Origin: Pomacea canaliculata
Lineage: Eukaryota > Mollusca > Gastropoda > Architaenioglossa > Ampullariidae
Reading direction: 5' to 3'
Assembly: GCF_003073045.1 (NCBI RefSeq)
Contig: NC_037603.1
Coordinates: 14,824,192-14,888,191 of the forward strand
DNA: 64,000 nucleotides
This document shows positions 44,710 through 56,470 of this stretch, piece after piece. The translations under genes and the position numbers were made by a program. Numbering within the stretch: position 1 is the stretch's first letter; each line of letters starts with the position of its first letter. Below the pieces are notes generated by a model. The model was not told the origin of the DNA. It saw only the letters and a program-made list of their open reading frames with translations, and ran no database searches.

Positions 44710-45944
44710 TCAAGAAAAAGAATGAAGAGAAAGAATGTGGGTTGGGTCATGAAAGCAAACAAATAAGAATGCTCATAATAAAAGGTGGAATAAAAAAGGG
44801 AGAAAAATTACAGACACATGGTGTGAGAAACAGACAAAAGAAGATGAAAATTGTTAGGAGAAAGATGGAAGAAAAATGTTTCAGAAAAAGAAGCACACAA
44901 AATCGCTTACATACTTGGCAAGGGAAAAAAAAACCACACGCACGCATATCCCTCCCACACACACACAAACACGCACACAAACACACACAGGGAGGGGGAG
45001 GATACAGAGAGAGAGAGAGATCCATGAATGTATGCAAAATTAGGCAGAAAATCCAACCCGAAATTTTTGCCTGCGGGTGTAAAAGCCTATCTCCGGTGAG
45101 GAGAAGAAAAGGCATAAAATGCAAACTATAGATGAGAAAAAAATTAGACTTTAATGCGAAAGGATAAAAATTGGCAGGGAGGGATTACTGAAGGGAAAAT
45201 ATACGAACCTACAGAATGAATAGAAAGCTAAAATAAGAAATAACAAAATGTCCGGAAGAAACAAAAAACACAAATGTAGGAGCAGACAAATGGAGATGAA
45301 GCCGCTCACCTAAACGGATTCATGGCATCGGAAGAGTATGACAAGGAAAGACGAAAGTGCGGAACACCATTTTTTTGTTTATTATCAAAACTGACTTTTC
45401 TTTCCTTCCGTGAAAAATTCTTTATGAACGAAACCTCCTTGGTGACCTTTGAACTATCTGAACTATCTCACCTCTTTGGTCCCTGACGACGCTCCATCTT
45501 AGCAGTACTGAGTTGTGTTCAGTTGTTGTGCCAGCTGCTGAAACAGGTCAAAGGAAATCTCAATGAGTTCACATGATTTTTTATTTTTTCGGTGGTTCAA
45601 ATGAACAGTTACTTACCATCGTGTCTCAAACTCAGCTGCGACTCACTTATCGGTTCCCGCCATGTTTTGTGCGCGGTCGTCAAGGAAACACAACTCCTTC
45701 ATGACGTAGGAGGCGTCTTTTGACAAGAAAGGTAACTCTGTCAAGCCAGTCTTCTCTCCTTCATTCAGCTCTTCCTCGCTGAATTAGAAATGATCTCGCC
45801 CATCCCCTTGGTCCATGAAGTTCAGACCACCGGACTTACAAGACTAGAAGTGAACGCTTCTAACCGTCATTGTGGTCTCGATGACGTCACATGGCGGATT
45901 CGGCCAACCGCCACAGACTTATGTCTTAGACAAGGTTTCACAAA

Positions 45945-45988
45945 AAATAAACAAACAAACAAAAACAAAAACAAAAAAACCAACAAAA

Positions 45989-46020
<32 letters not shown>

Positions 46021-46034
46021 ACAAAAACAAAAAC
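45945..46034 (+). repeat. (CAAA)/(CAAAAA)n low-complexity tract
   Basis: ACAAACAAACAAAAACAAAA grading to six-base CAAAAA units, about 90 bases. Confidence 0.85.
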
Positions 46035-48557
46035 GATTGTTTTGCAACAGAAATTTTTGTACGAAGAGATTGTGAAACGATGTGAAATAATATAGTTTAT
46101 CATTTAAGCCCAGTGTCATTCCACTTGCTTGAAAATGTTTTTGTGCCAACGGCTTCAGCTGTTGCTGCTCGGTGCAAAAACAACCTCGTGAAAATAGCTG
46201 GATGCATGGATATTGTGTAATGTAGTGGAATGAAGCGTGAAACAGCATTTTGCGTGTCTTGAAAATTGAGTCCTATGCTTCACCGCCCTAACGACAACCT
46301 TATTCTTATCAACCTACCATCAGCAGCCAGGTGTTCAACAAATAAAAAAGCCTGTCAGTGGAGAAAGGTCAGAGTTAGAAAATATTAAAAAAGAAATATT
46401 TTTTTTAATTTTTCAAGCGTTTTGTAATAAGAGAGAAATAAATGGCAGGAATGAGAATTTCTGGGGGTAGGGGACCCCACGGAGTCAACTCAGAGACAAG
46501 AATCAGGGAGAGTGGCTGAGGCCGTCTGTTACCTTGACGGCACACAAAGGAAAAGCAAAACAATTTGGGTGTCTGATGCTGGTTCGACTATCTGGTTTCA
46601 CACCGCCCGCGCCAAACCATTGTGTATGTTATCGACGAAAGCTGGTTGCAGACAGACAGTTAACCGACACTTTCTTTCCATCTCCTGCCTTTTTCATCTT
46701 TATTCAGGAGAGCAGACCTTTGGTGAAGCCAGACATCATAGGTGAAGTGTTTGGAATATTGTGGACTGTAGATTGAAATGAGAAAGGTTTCTAAAAAAAT
46801 ATAAAAAATTAAGATGATGAAGGACTAAGGTGTAGAAGAAGGCAAGGTGTGGTCACCTTTACCACGTGAAAAAGAAATGAGAAGTTCAAAGGAGGGTTTA
46901 ATTATTATCATCCTTTGACAGGTGGGAGGGACTGTCTGGTACCACAGGGTGTAAACCACATCAACACGGTAGGTGCGCGGGGAGATTGACTTATAAAGCG
47001 GGGTGTAAGGTTGGAACCTATTCAATCGTGGAGGAAAGGAGAAATAATTCAACAGTTTAGTGGATCGATGTGCTAGGTGAAACCCGAACTGTGGTGTCGT
47101 TGGTCTTATCTCTCTCTCTGTGATGAAAGCAAGTTTAATCATTTTTGTTCTCCCCTTCGGACCGTCTGTCCCTCCCTTCATCATCCTGTTCTCTTTTCTA
47201 CCTTTCTTTCTATTTTTATTTTCAGAAAATGAGATGCCGCCAACGCAATTTACAAATTCTGAAAATGTCCCACAATGCACCGCGAGATTCGCGAAGATTA
47301 TCGCCCAGTCTCGCTGGTGGCGTAGTGTTGCGAGTTACCGGCCTTGTCCCGCTGTCTTTTTTAATCAAGATGATGCGCTCTGGGAATGGCCTCCGCAAAA
47401 ACATGGCCTCCAACCCAGCAATTTTAGTCCAGGATCTTCCCTCCATCTGCATCATTGTGTGCAATAATAGGGCCAGGCGACCTGGGACAACCGTCAGGAG
47501 GACTTACGACGCTACGAAGCACGTGGTGGTGCTGGTGGTGGTGGTGGTGCTGGTGGTTTTTGGGAGAGGAGCTGAGCGCTTATCTCGAGGAATAAAATTT
47601 GTTTCCTCGAGTCGTGACTGGTACGAAGCTAAAGATTCTTTTTACACAATCGCCTGACAGAGCTGCTCAGCGGAATTTAAGTGTCACGATTGGGAAAACG
47701 CAGACAATATTTATGCTAAACCTTTGAAACCATTTTCACCTTAACAGGTTCTAGTTGAAAGCGAGCATTTCAAACTTTACCTTTTTTTGGTTTTGTTTTC
47801 ACGGCTTTTGTGAGGCGCTCAATCATTTCCACGTTGGTTTGTATCACAGTGAGGACATAATCCTTCGAGGCTGGGATCCATGTACATCCTTTACCCACTT
47901 ACAACCCTTTGATTCCAATGAAGCTCCTCCAGTTTCCTACACCTTAACCTCAGTAAATTAAACTACCACTACTCGGTAGTCCATGAACAAGTCCATGAAC
48001 CAGACCGGTGGAGCCTGAACTTTACTTAGAAGTTGATCACCCGCCATGGGAGGCTATTAGCATCATCACTTGGGGAGCCTGCATGGAGTTTACTCAGTCT
48101 CACCTTCCAGCTCGCTAAGAAATGCGATATAAAGTACACACCGTGAGAAACAAGGTAAACAACTCTCCGCTTGTTGTCAGATGAAGACACGACAGCCAAA
48201 CACGTTTTCTTCGCTGTTTCTTCATCGTAAACATCGTAAACAACGTTTTACTGTGAATTTCTTGTAGAAACTCTGATGCTTGTTTTGTTAACATCAAAAT
48301 TTCATCCTTGTATTTAAAAAAAATCTCCTTGAATAGTTTTTGCTAACAAAAGACGGCATTGCGATAGACTGTTTCGCCTACTCATATTTTTACATTTATT
48401 TTTTATCACCGAGGTGGGCGAGCTTGTTTTGAGGCTGCTTGTGATTTTTATTATCAGGGCCTCAGCCTCCTCAGCTGCTCAGCACTTTAAGATGAGTTGA
48501 AGGCTGTGCTAGATGAAGGAGACACAAAAAGAACGCAGAAAGAAAGGAACGTACACT

Positions 48558-48627
48558 TATAAAATAAAATAAAATAAAATAAAATAAAATAAAATAAAAT
48601 AAAATAAATAAAATAAAATAAAATAAG
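48558..48627 (+). repeat. (AAAAT)n microsatellite
   Basis: About 13 ATAAA units with one four-base interruption near the 3' end. The I/F/Y-rich frame over it is an artefact. Confidence 0.9.
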
Positions 48628-49418
48628 TTTCATTCGATGTAAAAAATGTTTTATGTTATGTAAAGGGATTATTTTGTTCAAGAAATCTCCAGATTGTCAT
48701 CAGAAAAGAATTATCTTCCTTGGCTCTAAGATTCCATAGAATCATCCTTATAATATCATTTGTCTGCAGAATGTAAAAAAAGTATTCTTCAGGTTTAACA
48801 TGTTTATTTTTGAGTTTAGTGGTAGAGCAGGTACTCAGAAAAATGAGATTTATTATATAAATTATTAGAACTATATTTGTTATGACACTAACTGTAGGAA
48901 TTGTGTGAGTATGCATGCATGTATGTTGTCTGAAAGAAAAATGTGTGTACATGTGTTTACTTGTGTGTGTGGTGGAATGGGTCAGTGGAGACAGAACTAG
49001 TGAGAGAGTGAAGAATATTTTCATGTGTGGGTACACACGCTGGTGCAGAAAGATGTCACGTGGGAGTGATAAGAAAAGGAGAAAGGAGAGCGACGAATGT
49101 TTCTGTAGACGAAAAGAAAGTTTGCAACAATACAGATCATTTATATTTTTTTTCTTCCTTTGATTTTGCTCAAAACCTTTTCCTTGAAGCCTCGTAGGCT
49201 GCTTTGTAATTCCACGTGCGCCATCTATTACAAAAAGAGAGCTTGTCAATTAGAAATGCATATCCCTTTATTCTTCTCAGACATGTTTTGGTTGAATAAA
49301 AATCTTCGAAAACCTGAAGGATTAGACGGGTGGTAAGATATTCTGAAAAGGAAATGGAATTGCATGATGAGTTGTTGAGAGAGAAAAACTGAGAGAGAAC
49401 TGCGAAGGATTCTGTACT

Positions 49419-49523
49419 TGCGTGACATCAGATCCGGTTTCTCGTTACATCACGTCTGCGCTTGCGTGACACCAGATCCGGTTTTTGCGGATAACAGATA
49501 TGGTCTTAACATCAGATCCGGCT
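49419..49523 (+). repeat. Three-copy ACATCAGATCCGG motif
   Basis: TGCGTGACATCAGATCCGGTTT at 49419-49440, TTGCGTGACACCAGATCCGG at about 49462-49480, and ACATCAGATCCGGCTT at 49509-49524. Spacing is about 42-45 bases, suggesting a degenerate tandem array. Confidence 0.65.
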
Positions 49524-52199
49524 TAGGGTAGCAAGGATACAGTTCTCTTCAGCATCAGATGGCAGACTGCTAACAGTTTTATTTTGAGGCTCATTTGTCA
49601 TCTGAAAAGAGAAGTCCAGGATAATAAAAAAATGTTTTATTGAGAGTGATATCATCTTAATCCTCAAAATTCAACACTTTCTGCGCATGTGTGTGTGTGA
49701 GAGAGAGAGAAATAGAGAACAGCTTGCCGAAATGAATTAGAGATGAGAGAAATTAAATTATTTCAAAAAATATTTTTTCTGTTAGCGCTTGTGGAGATGA
49801 TTATTCTCTGAGTAGACGATGACAATAAAGCCCATCAACACCACCACACCATCCTCACTGGACTTTATTGTAAACCTTTCGATTCATTGTACAAAAGGGG
49901 TTTGTGGTCCTGAAATATTTTGCTATCTTAGTACAAATCATATCCGCCAACGGTAATGGTGTAGAGTGTATCATATAAAACTTTATCCGAAAAAAAAAAA
50001 AAGAGGAAATCTGACAACAACTTTCCCAAATCATTTCTCCATTGATGTTGAGCTAATTTATGCCGACAGCCCACTAATCAAGACTAACTGGCTTGCTTAG
50101 CTTTAATGGAAGTGTTATCTCCTTGGCTAATATGTGTTATTAGTCTCTTCCAAACTAAAGGAACTGTCTTATCTGTTCTGATGGCGGGGCTATCTTTTTG
50201 CCCAGAAAGTGCTAATAATCCTGCTAACGGGTTTGTCTGCCAAGCGTGACTTGCTCTGACTCCCGTGTAATCCATTACATTACACCAGCACCCTGCTGCC
50301 CAGGAGGAGGCTCACATTTCTTTGCTCCACCAGACGATACACTCCGAAAGTCTGTTTTCATTTGAGCTCCTGCCAACCAGGACGAAATCTTAGAAGATTT
50401 ACAGGATGTGCTGCAACTTCAGTTAAGACTGCAGGCTCCTCTGTCAGTTTTCCGAAAAATTCTTCCAGTTGAGGACAGATTCTCGTGGGAGGAAGAAAGA
50501 GAGCTGACCGGATGTTGTCTGGTGAGAGGGTTTCTTTCTCCTCGCTTTCGTCTGCTTTCTGACGAAGGTCGATTCATTTTTCCCGGAGGCTGTGAAGCAC
50601 CCGCGTCTTGCTTTCTGGACATCCTTATTTGCTCGTTTGTCGTTGTTGTCATGGTAATGAGTTTGCGAAGACCTGGGATGAGAGCAACCCTTAGAAAGAA
50701 GACTTTTTGGTCAAGAGTTTCTGTTTTTTCGATTCAGAAATTTTCCAAAGGTTTTACTACAATGGAGGTTAAAAACAGATCTTTTGTGGAATCTGAGCTA
50801 AAAAAATCTAGCACTTTGAAAACAGAAAAAAAACGGTTTGAGGATGTAGATGAGCACCTGCTGCTGTAACGTCCACATCTGCCCGTCCGTCACTTTGTCA
50901 GATGCGGTAAACAGCAAAATATTGGGTCGGGGGATCGAAGAGCACCTGTCTGTAAACCGTCTTTGACGTCACGCGCAATCACGTGGCATCATTGACCCAA
51001 TCCTCTTATACAGTTTGGGTTCTCATCCACTGGTACGGCTCGGTTACTTGAGTTTGGTCCACTCACACAGTTTGGCACGTTGAACCGCACATATAGTTTT
51101 GTGTAGGGTTATATATACATCTTGAGAACAGAAGGTTCAAAATGAAAAATTCGCCTAATCCTGCTGTGTGAAACCTAGCTATCCACTCTTAATTGAAGAA
51201 AGCATTAAATACACATATCATAAAGCATTGGCCATTCGCAAAGAAATTTTTGAATTTGGCAGCAAAGCTTTCAATAGCTGGAGACCGCAAACACCGCAAG
51301 GGGTCGCCCCAAAAGAACAATGACATCACATCTTGTTATGGTTACCGTGCTGTTCTCTCTTTTTTTATTGTAATAGCTCCCACAGGCAGAAGGCGAAATA
51401 AGGCAGAAAACAAATATTGATTTATTCTGCAATGAATCAACACAATGTGACATCAGAGAAGGACGCAAGGGATGAATAAAAAATCGGAAGAAGCAGGCAA
51501 GCAGTGTGATCATTTGATCCAAACCACCATCTTCAGTGAAAATTTTTTAAAATATATTTTGTTCACATTGAAAAGGTACTGTGACACGAAAAAAGTAGAA
51601 AACTCGTTTACTCTTACTTTTTATTCAGTTTAGTCTCCTAAACAGACATCATTCCTTTACAGGACAAATCCAATCGGATAAATAAACAAAGTAAGTTCTT
51701 AATACCAGTAATTTCCGCTTGTCGGCGTCACGATCGGAACTTTAGCACGAGATAGCTATTCTCAACTCAAAGTGCGCATGCGTAGACTGGCAAGAGACAC
51801 GCATGCGCAGACAAGATGGAATGGCTGGCTTGATAAACGAGGAGTGCTCTGAGATGAGGATTCGCAATGAGGTTCGAATGGCTGTCTCGTGCGAAAGTTT
51901 AGATCGTGTTGTAAACTTGGTTTACCCGACAGTATCTGTCTAAAGTGTAATGTCATCGGCTGGAAGATGACCATTCCCTGCCTCATCTGTTAGGACAATG
52001 ATTGTTTTTAAAATAACGATGTCATCCACTCTGAGACAGCCGTTCACATTTATACAAGAAAGATGTGTCATCTGACACCACAGACACTGTTACTTCTGGC
52101 ACCACAGGCATTGTCACAAGAGTTCTGTGGTGATGGTTTGGAAGAGTAGCATACCACCCTGGCGTTTCCTCTTCACTGTCGTCATCCTGAAGGTATGGC

Positions 52200-53170
52200 G
52201 CCTCCCGCAGTTGAATGTCCTTTATCTTGGAGTATACCAAATGATCGTCTAGGTACACAAGAAGGACTGAATTAAACAGTTCGGCATGGTGGTCTGCATT
52301 AACCTCTGGAAAGTGGCTGGTGTGGACGTCAGACCCATTGGCATCCTGGAACGGGCGTGTTGCCAGCGGCCCTAGCCAGTCCTTTTGTTGACAATGTCTT
52401 CTCAAGATGAGCTTCATGCACGGCTGCCTGTACTGCCTGCGCCACATCTTCGGTAGAGTCCATTATCTGATCAAGGACGTTCTTCCCTAGTAGAAGCGAC
52501 ACGCGCCTCCTGCGCTCACTTGTGACCACATCGACCAGGTCCTTGACCACCAGGATAGGAACGTCCTCAGACGCTGGCCGTAAACATGTCCACCACCGCC
52601 ACTCCTGAGTTTGTTTTAGCTGTAAGTCCTGTATGTGCCCTCGTGCCCACTCGTCAGTGACCGTCGTTACCTCACTGCCGGTGTCGAGCAACGCCATCAC
52701 TCAACTGCCATAAATGACAACCTCCGCCGTCGGACACTTTCCAGTCAGGCCAGCTACACTTTATTTCCCTGTCATCCTGTTACGCACGACGGGGGCAGTC
52801 ACTTTCCCTGAACGGTCGGGCTGCAGTCCTCCGAGATGGTGTCAATCGCCGCCACTTCGACGCTCTGCGCCGCCTTCTACCTCGCCTGCTTAAATTCTGG
52901 AGCTTCGCGGCGTATTCGTCGACCACCTCATCACGTTGCTGTGGCACTGATGTCGACATCCTTCCGTTCGCCGTACGCCTCCACTAGGACACCCAAGATC
53001 TTTCTCGGCGTATCTCTTGCGTCATGCGGAAGCATCATAACTCGACGTCTGGCAGGTCCCTCCAGCGAGCTCAAGATGTAACCACGAGCCGCATTCTGAC
53101 ACATCGGGTTTTTGGCGAGAGCTCACTCGACCTCTGTTTCAATCTCGTCGACACTCGTTGGTCCACCGGC
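52200..53170 (-). mobile_element. LTR retrotransposon gag-pol relic (Ty3/gypsy-like)
   Basis: Read on the minus strand from high to low coordinates. A gag-like stretch at about 53.08-52.96 kb has SSLEGPARRRVMMLPHDARD then TPRKILGVLVEAYGERKD. A shifted frame gives QQRDEVVDEYAAKLQNLSRR. An aspartic protease follows with MALLDTGSEVTTVTD at about 52.69 kb, with the DTG catalytic triad intact, and RRRRVSLLLGKNVLDQ. A reverse-transcriptase YLDD box lies near 52.25 kb (LLVYLDDHLVYSK). The distance from protease to YLDD is far too short, so most of the reverse transcriptase is deleted. Stops and frameshifts occur throughout, including one just before the protease motif. No LTRs were found. Confidence 0.75.
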
Positions 53171-53239
53171 AAACTACTGAAAGCGGACTAACTAGTATGC
53201 TCGTAGAGCCTCTGCCCACCCAACGGATAGCATCATGGT

Positions 53240-53400
53240 CCTCTCTATGTACTAATCTTCTGTCGTGGGCTTCTGCCCGTGATGAACAAATGTTTCTTTT
53301 TGTTCAGCAGTGCTTTTAGGCCCTTGGTCACCCAAGGTTTGTTGTTAGGATAAACATACACTGCCTTGATGGACTGGTGCAATCAACACTATTTTACTCC
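53240..53400 (-). mobile_element. LINE fragment between endonuclease and reverse transcriptase
   Basis: The minus strand encodes KAVYVYPNNKPWVTKGLKAL then LNKKKHLF. The NKPWVT..LK.LLN.KK motif is typical of the linker between endonuclease and reverse transcriptase in jockey/CR1-type LINEs. Only about 50 codons remain. It abuts the LTR-element relic on its lower side. Confidence 0.75.
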
Positions 53401-53454
53401 TCACTTTTACTCCTAACTGTTTGTTAAATGTCTGTATGTGTATGTGAGCAAAGA

Positions 53455-53530
53455 CAAATTTCTGTCCTCCTGGGCAGACAATAAAGTCTGTTTTGATTTG
53501 ATTTTGATTTTTGATTTTGAATTAAAGGAC
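53455..53530 (+). repeat. Retroposon 3' tail
   Basis: CCTGGGCAGACAATAAAGTC then TGTTTTGATTTGATTTTGA repeats. Orientation is opposite to the adjacent LINE fragment, so it belongs to a separate insertion. Confidence 0.5.
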
Positions 53531-54914
53531 ATAATAGGTAGAGAGAAGACCATTTATCATATTCTAGAAAAAGTAAATCTTGAATTTATCAAAGTGATCC
53601 GCTGGACAATTTAAATCTTGAGTTTAATGCTGTTATCTGCTGGGATGACCATTCACTTACATGCTATAACAGTCTATGTATATAAAAGGGTTTAGCAAGA
53701 ACTGAATTTGTCTTTAATCTATGAACAAACCGTACATTTCATTCAGCCTTGAGGTAATGAATATTTATGCAATCTGTAAGTACAAAACTGGAACCCACCA
53801 TCTATTAGAAAGTTATAAACGGAAATAGAAAATTAAATTTGTTGTTTTTACAAGAGTAACAGAAAATTGTTCCGTCCTAAATTCTTTAAGCTGGAGAAAT
53901 TAGAAAAGAGTAATAGACTACATTTTTCTACTCTATTACCGTGAAAATAGCATGGAATACCAATTTATCCTTCGTGAACAGCAGCTGTGTTTCCAGGGCA
54001 ATAATGACATTTCAGAGAATGAAATTTTTGGCGATGACAATCTGACAATAAAGAGATGCCACTAAAGACAGTTGTCTTAGAAACAGTCATTGCACGGAAA
54101 AAGCTCTGAAATGTGAAATTTCTTCTCAACGTGTTTGGATGCCCCAAGGTCCTAAAGTTGAGTGAGTTTGTAATGTTGTAAGGAGCTGCTGGACTTTGCC
54201 CTCGTCAGTCGTGGACTGTCGGCTCTCCTTAGCAGCCACTCGAGCGGAAAATATCCACAGGCGGACATTAATAATTAATCTTCGCAATCGCCGCAAGGAA
54301 GAAACAGGGATGAATGATGGAAGGATGAACACAGTTTCACGTATATGTCCACTATTGTCTATTGTCATAAACACATCACTCTGTATCTCTGTCTATCATA
54401 TATATAATGCCAAAAGGCGTGAAATGTTCACTATAAATATATTGTTAGATAAAGTTCAAGTATCAGAAAGTTGGTGATCCAGTCGCTGACCAGTATGAAA
54501 ACTTTTGCAAAGTTTTGGGGAAAAAAACCGTGGGTCGATGAAAGATTGCATGCCACCCGATACCTTTAATAGAAGAAAACACTGGAACTCGGCCTAACGA
54601 CGAAGTTTAAAAAAGTTCTCTTCCAATTTTAGAGTGCAGATGAGAGTAATGTAATCTTTGGTGTTGGGCAGAAAAAGTACGATTGAGGAAAAAAAAAATT
54701 ATTTGAGGAACAGAGGTCAAGGATACCAGAACATTTCACAGACGCTACGTGGGATTTAATTTTAATTCTTGTTAGTACTTACACTCTCCAACATCCGCTT
54801 CCTCCTTCTCTCTGTCTCTGTATCAGTTCTGTAGCCCATTACATCCTGCAAAACATAATGCTCAGACATTTGTTTTTCTGCCTTGTGTCATTCAATGTTC
54901 AAAATCTTCTCATC

Positions 54915-54961
<47 letters not shown>

Positions 54962-56169
54962 CTTAGTGCTGCCAAGTTCCGACTATGTTTACTGACAAAA
55001 AACAAGCAAACAAACAAACAAAAAATAAACAAACAAAAACAAAAAGATAAAGAAAACAAAAACAAAACAAAACAACCAATATCTCTTCAGTTTTTCCAGG
55101 AACTGAAGTTTTCAATGGCCTGCTCATTTAAATCATGTTATTTTTGTCCACAAAATGGCGGATTTGCCGAGCGTTGATCGAAGCATGTCTGCAAAAACAT
55201 TTTCCTTTTAGCATATTTTGTTGTTTTTTTTTCCCTTACCTCAGGGACCTTCATTTCACTGAATCAGGATGGCTTTTAATTGAAATCAAACGATGTGCGT
55301 ATTGTGATTATTTTAACTGTAGAGCAGGCAACTCACTTTATGACATTTAATGTAAAATAAAACTTTTAACACAGAGGAACAATAATCAAATAACTTATTT
55401 CTAAAACTTCTCTGGATTGGAAACTTTTAATTCTTGACTGCTTTTCGTCTTATCAATAATGACCTGAAATCCATTTACCAAGGTAAAATAAAGTAGTTGA
55501 CAAAAAGTTGACAAGCCTGGCGCAAGAGGACAGACCTCTTCATTGTGAAGTTAATAAGACGCCGAGGGACACCCGGGGTTGTTACGTAACCACCCGTAGA
55601 CAGAAGCAGCGATGATGATGGATTGTCCAAGTGTCTCCGGCTGCTTTTGGCGATCGTGAATGGCATGACATTTTTCGGTCTGGGACAAGATATAATCTCA
55701 AACTTTGGTCTGTCGTCGGCAATTTTTTTTCAAGGAACTTTCTTTTGCAGTATTGTGTCGTCTACCTACAAAGTAGGTTTCAACTTTACATGCTGTTTGT
55801 ATGTTTAATTTTCTTTTATAATATTATGTTAATATTAGAAAGTAGTACTTTAGTTTTTATTTCTTAACATCGGATGTATACATAACATTAATGACTTTTG
55901 AGAGGAATGACTAGCATCGACTTTCTTCTCGAGGAACAGCAACCGACAACTTTGGAGATCGAAACCTGACAGAAGAATACTAAAATTTTTGGACTTTATA
56001 AATTATGTTTGTAGGTGCATTCATGAATAGGAAGATATTCATATTGTCAAAAGACTTTGGATCATTCCATTCAGAAAAATCAGTTCTATTCATTGAGCCA
56101 TTGCATAGGACAAGGAGTCTGGAATAGTACTGAAGTGTATGAAGTAAAGTAAAACAAATTGAATGGCTT
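53531..56169. other. Stretch with no supported gene
   Basis: AT-rich, with an (AAC)n run at 54913-54963 and an A/C-rich tract at 55000-55075. No recognised coding sequence. Confidence 0.4.
54913..54963 (+). repeat. (AAC)n microsatellite
   Basis: About 17 perfect AAC units, followed 40 bases later by a second A/C-rich tract (55000-55075). Confidence 0.92.
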
Positions 56170-56470
56170 AGTGTCGATGGTGATGTGTTCAGAGATGGCT
56201 GATGAAGCCAATCTGGACCCCGAAGAGTCTCTCACATGCAGAGCTTACTTGAGGATGTGTAGTGTGGTAGGTGAAGACACTCTGGCCTTGCGACCTGTGC
56301 ATTTGTCTTGCTGCCATGAACTCAAGTGCCCGGGTACCCCGGGTGAGGTGTTGCACCAGGATGGGCGGTGAAGGGCAAGGGTTATCCAGTTGCCAGTATC
56401 AATGCCAAGGTCTTTAAGGATGGATTTGGGATCTTTTGCGGTGGCTTTCATGTCCTTGATGTGATTTAGA
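56170..56470 (-). mobile_element. LINE ORF C-terminus with zinc-finger remnant
   Basis: The minus strand encodes KDPKSILKDLGIDTGNWITL then ALHRPSWCNT, matching the LINE tail K..LK.LGID...WE..A.DR..WR. In another frame it continues with TRALEFMAARQ and ERLFGVQIGFISHL. The latter recalls the final C2H2-like finger (C..C.R...SRIGL.SH) of these elements, here with cysteines lost. It is a 5'-truncated, frameshifted relic, probably of the same broad group as the fragments at 24.2 and 28.6 kb. Confidence 0.6.

Larger units (their letters stand above)
43549..52199. other. Long stretch with no supported gene
   Basis: Holds retroposon tails near 44.19 kb and 44.61 kb, an (AG)n run at 44680-44708, an A/C-rich tract at 45945-46034, an (AAAAT)n run at 48558-48627 and a repeated ACATCAGATCCGG motif at 49.42-49.52 kb. 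The 153-codon frame at 50408-50869 has no domain and is probably chance. Confidence 0.4.

Noticed and set aside
44742..45131. 125-129-codon frames on both strands
   Set aside because: K/R-rich and C/F/L-rich mirror frames over AG- and CA-rich sequence, no domain.
50408..50869. 153-codon plus-strand open frame
   Set aside because: No family resemblance and an overlapping opposite-strand frame; most likely chance.
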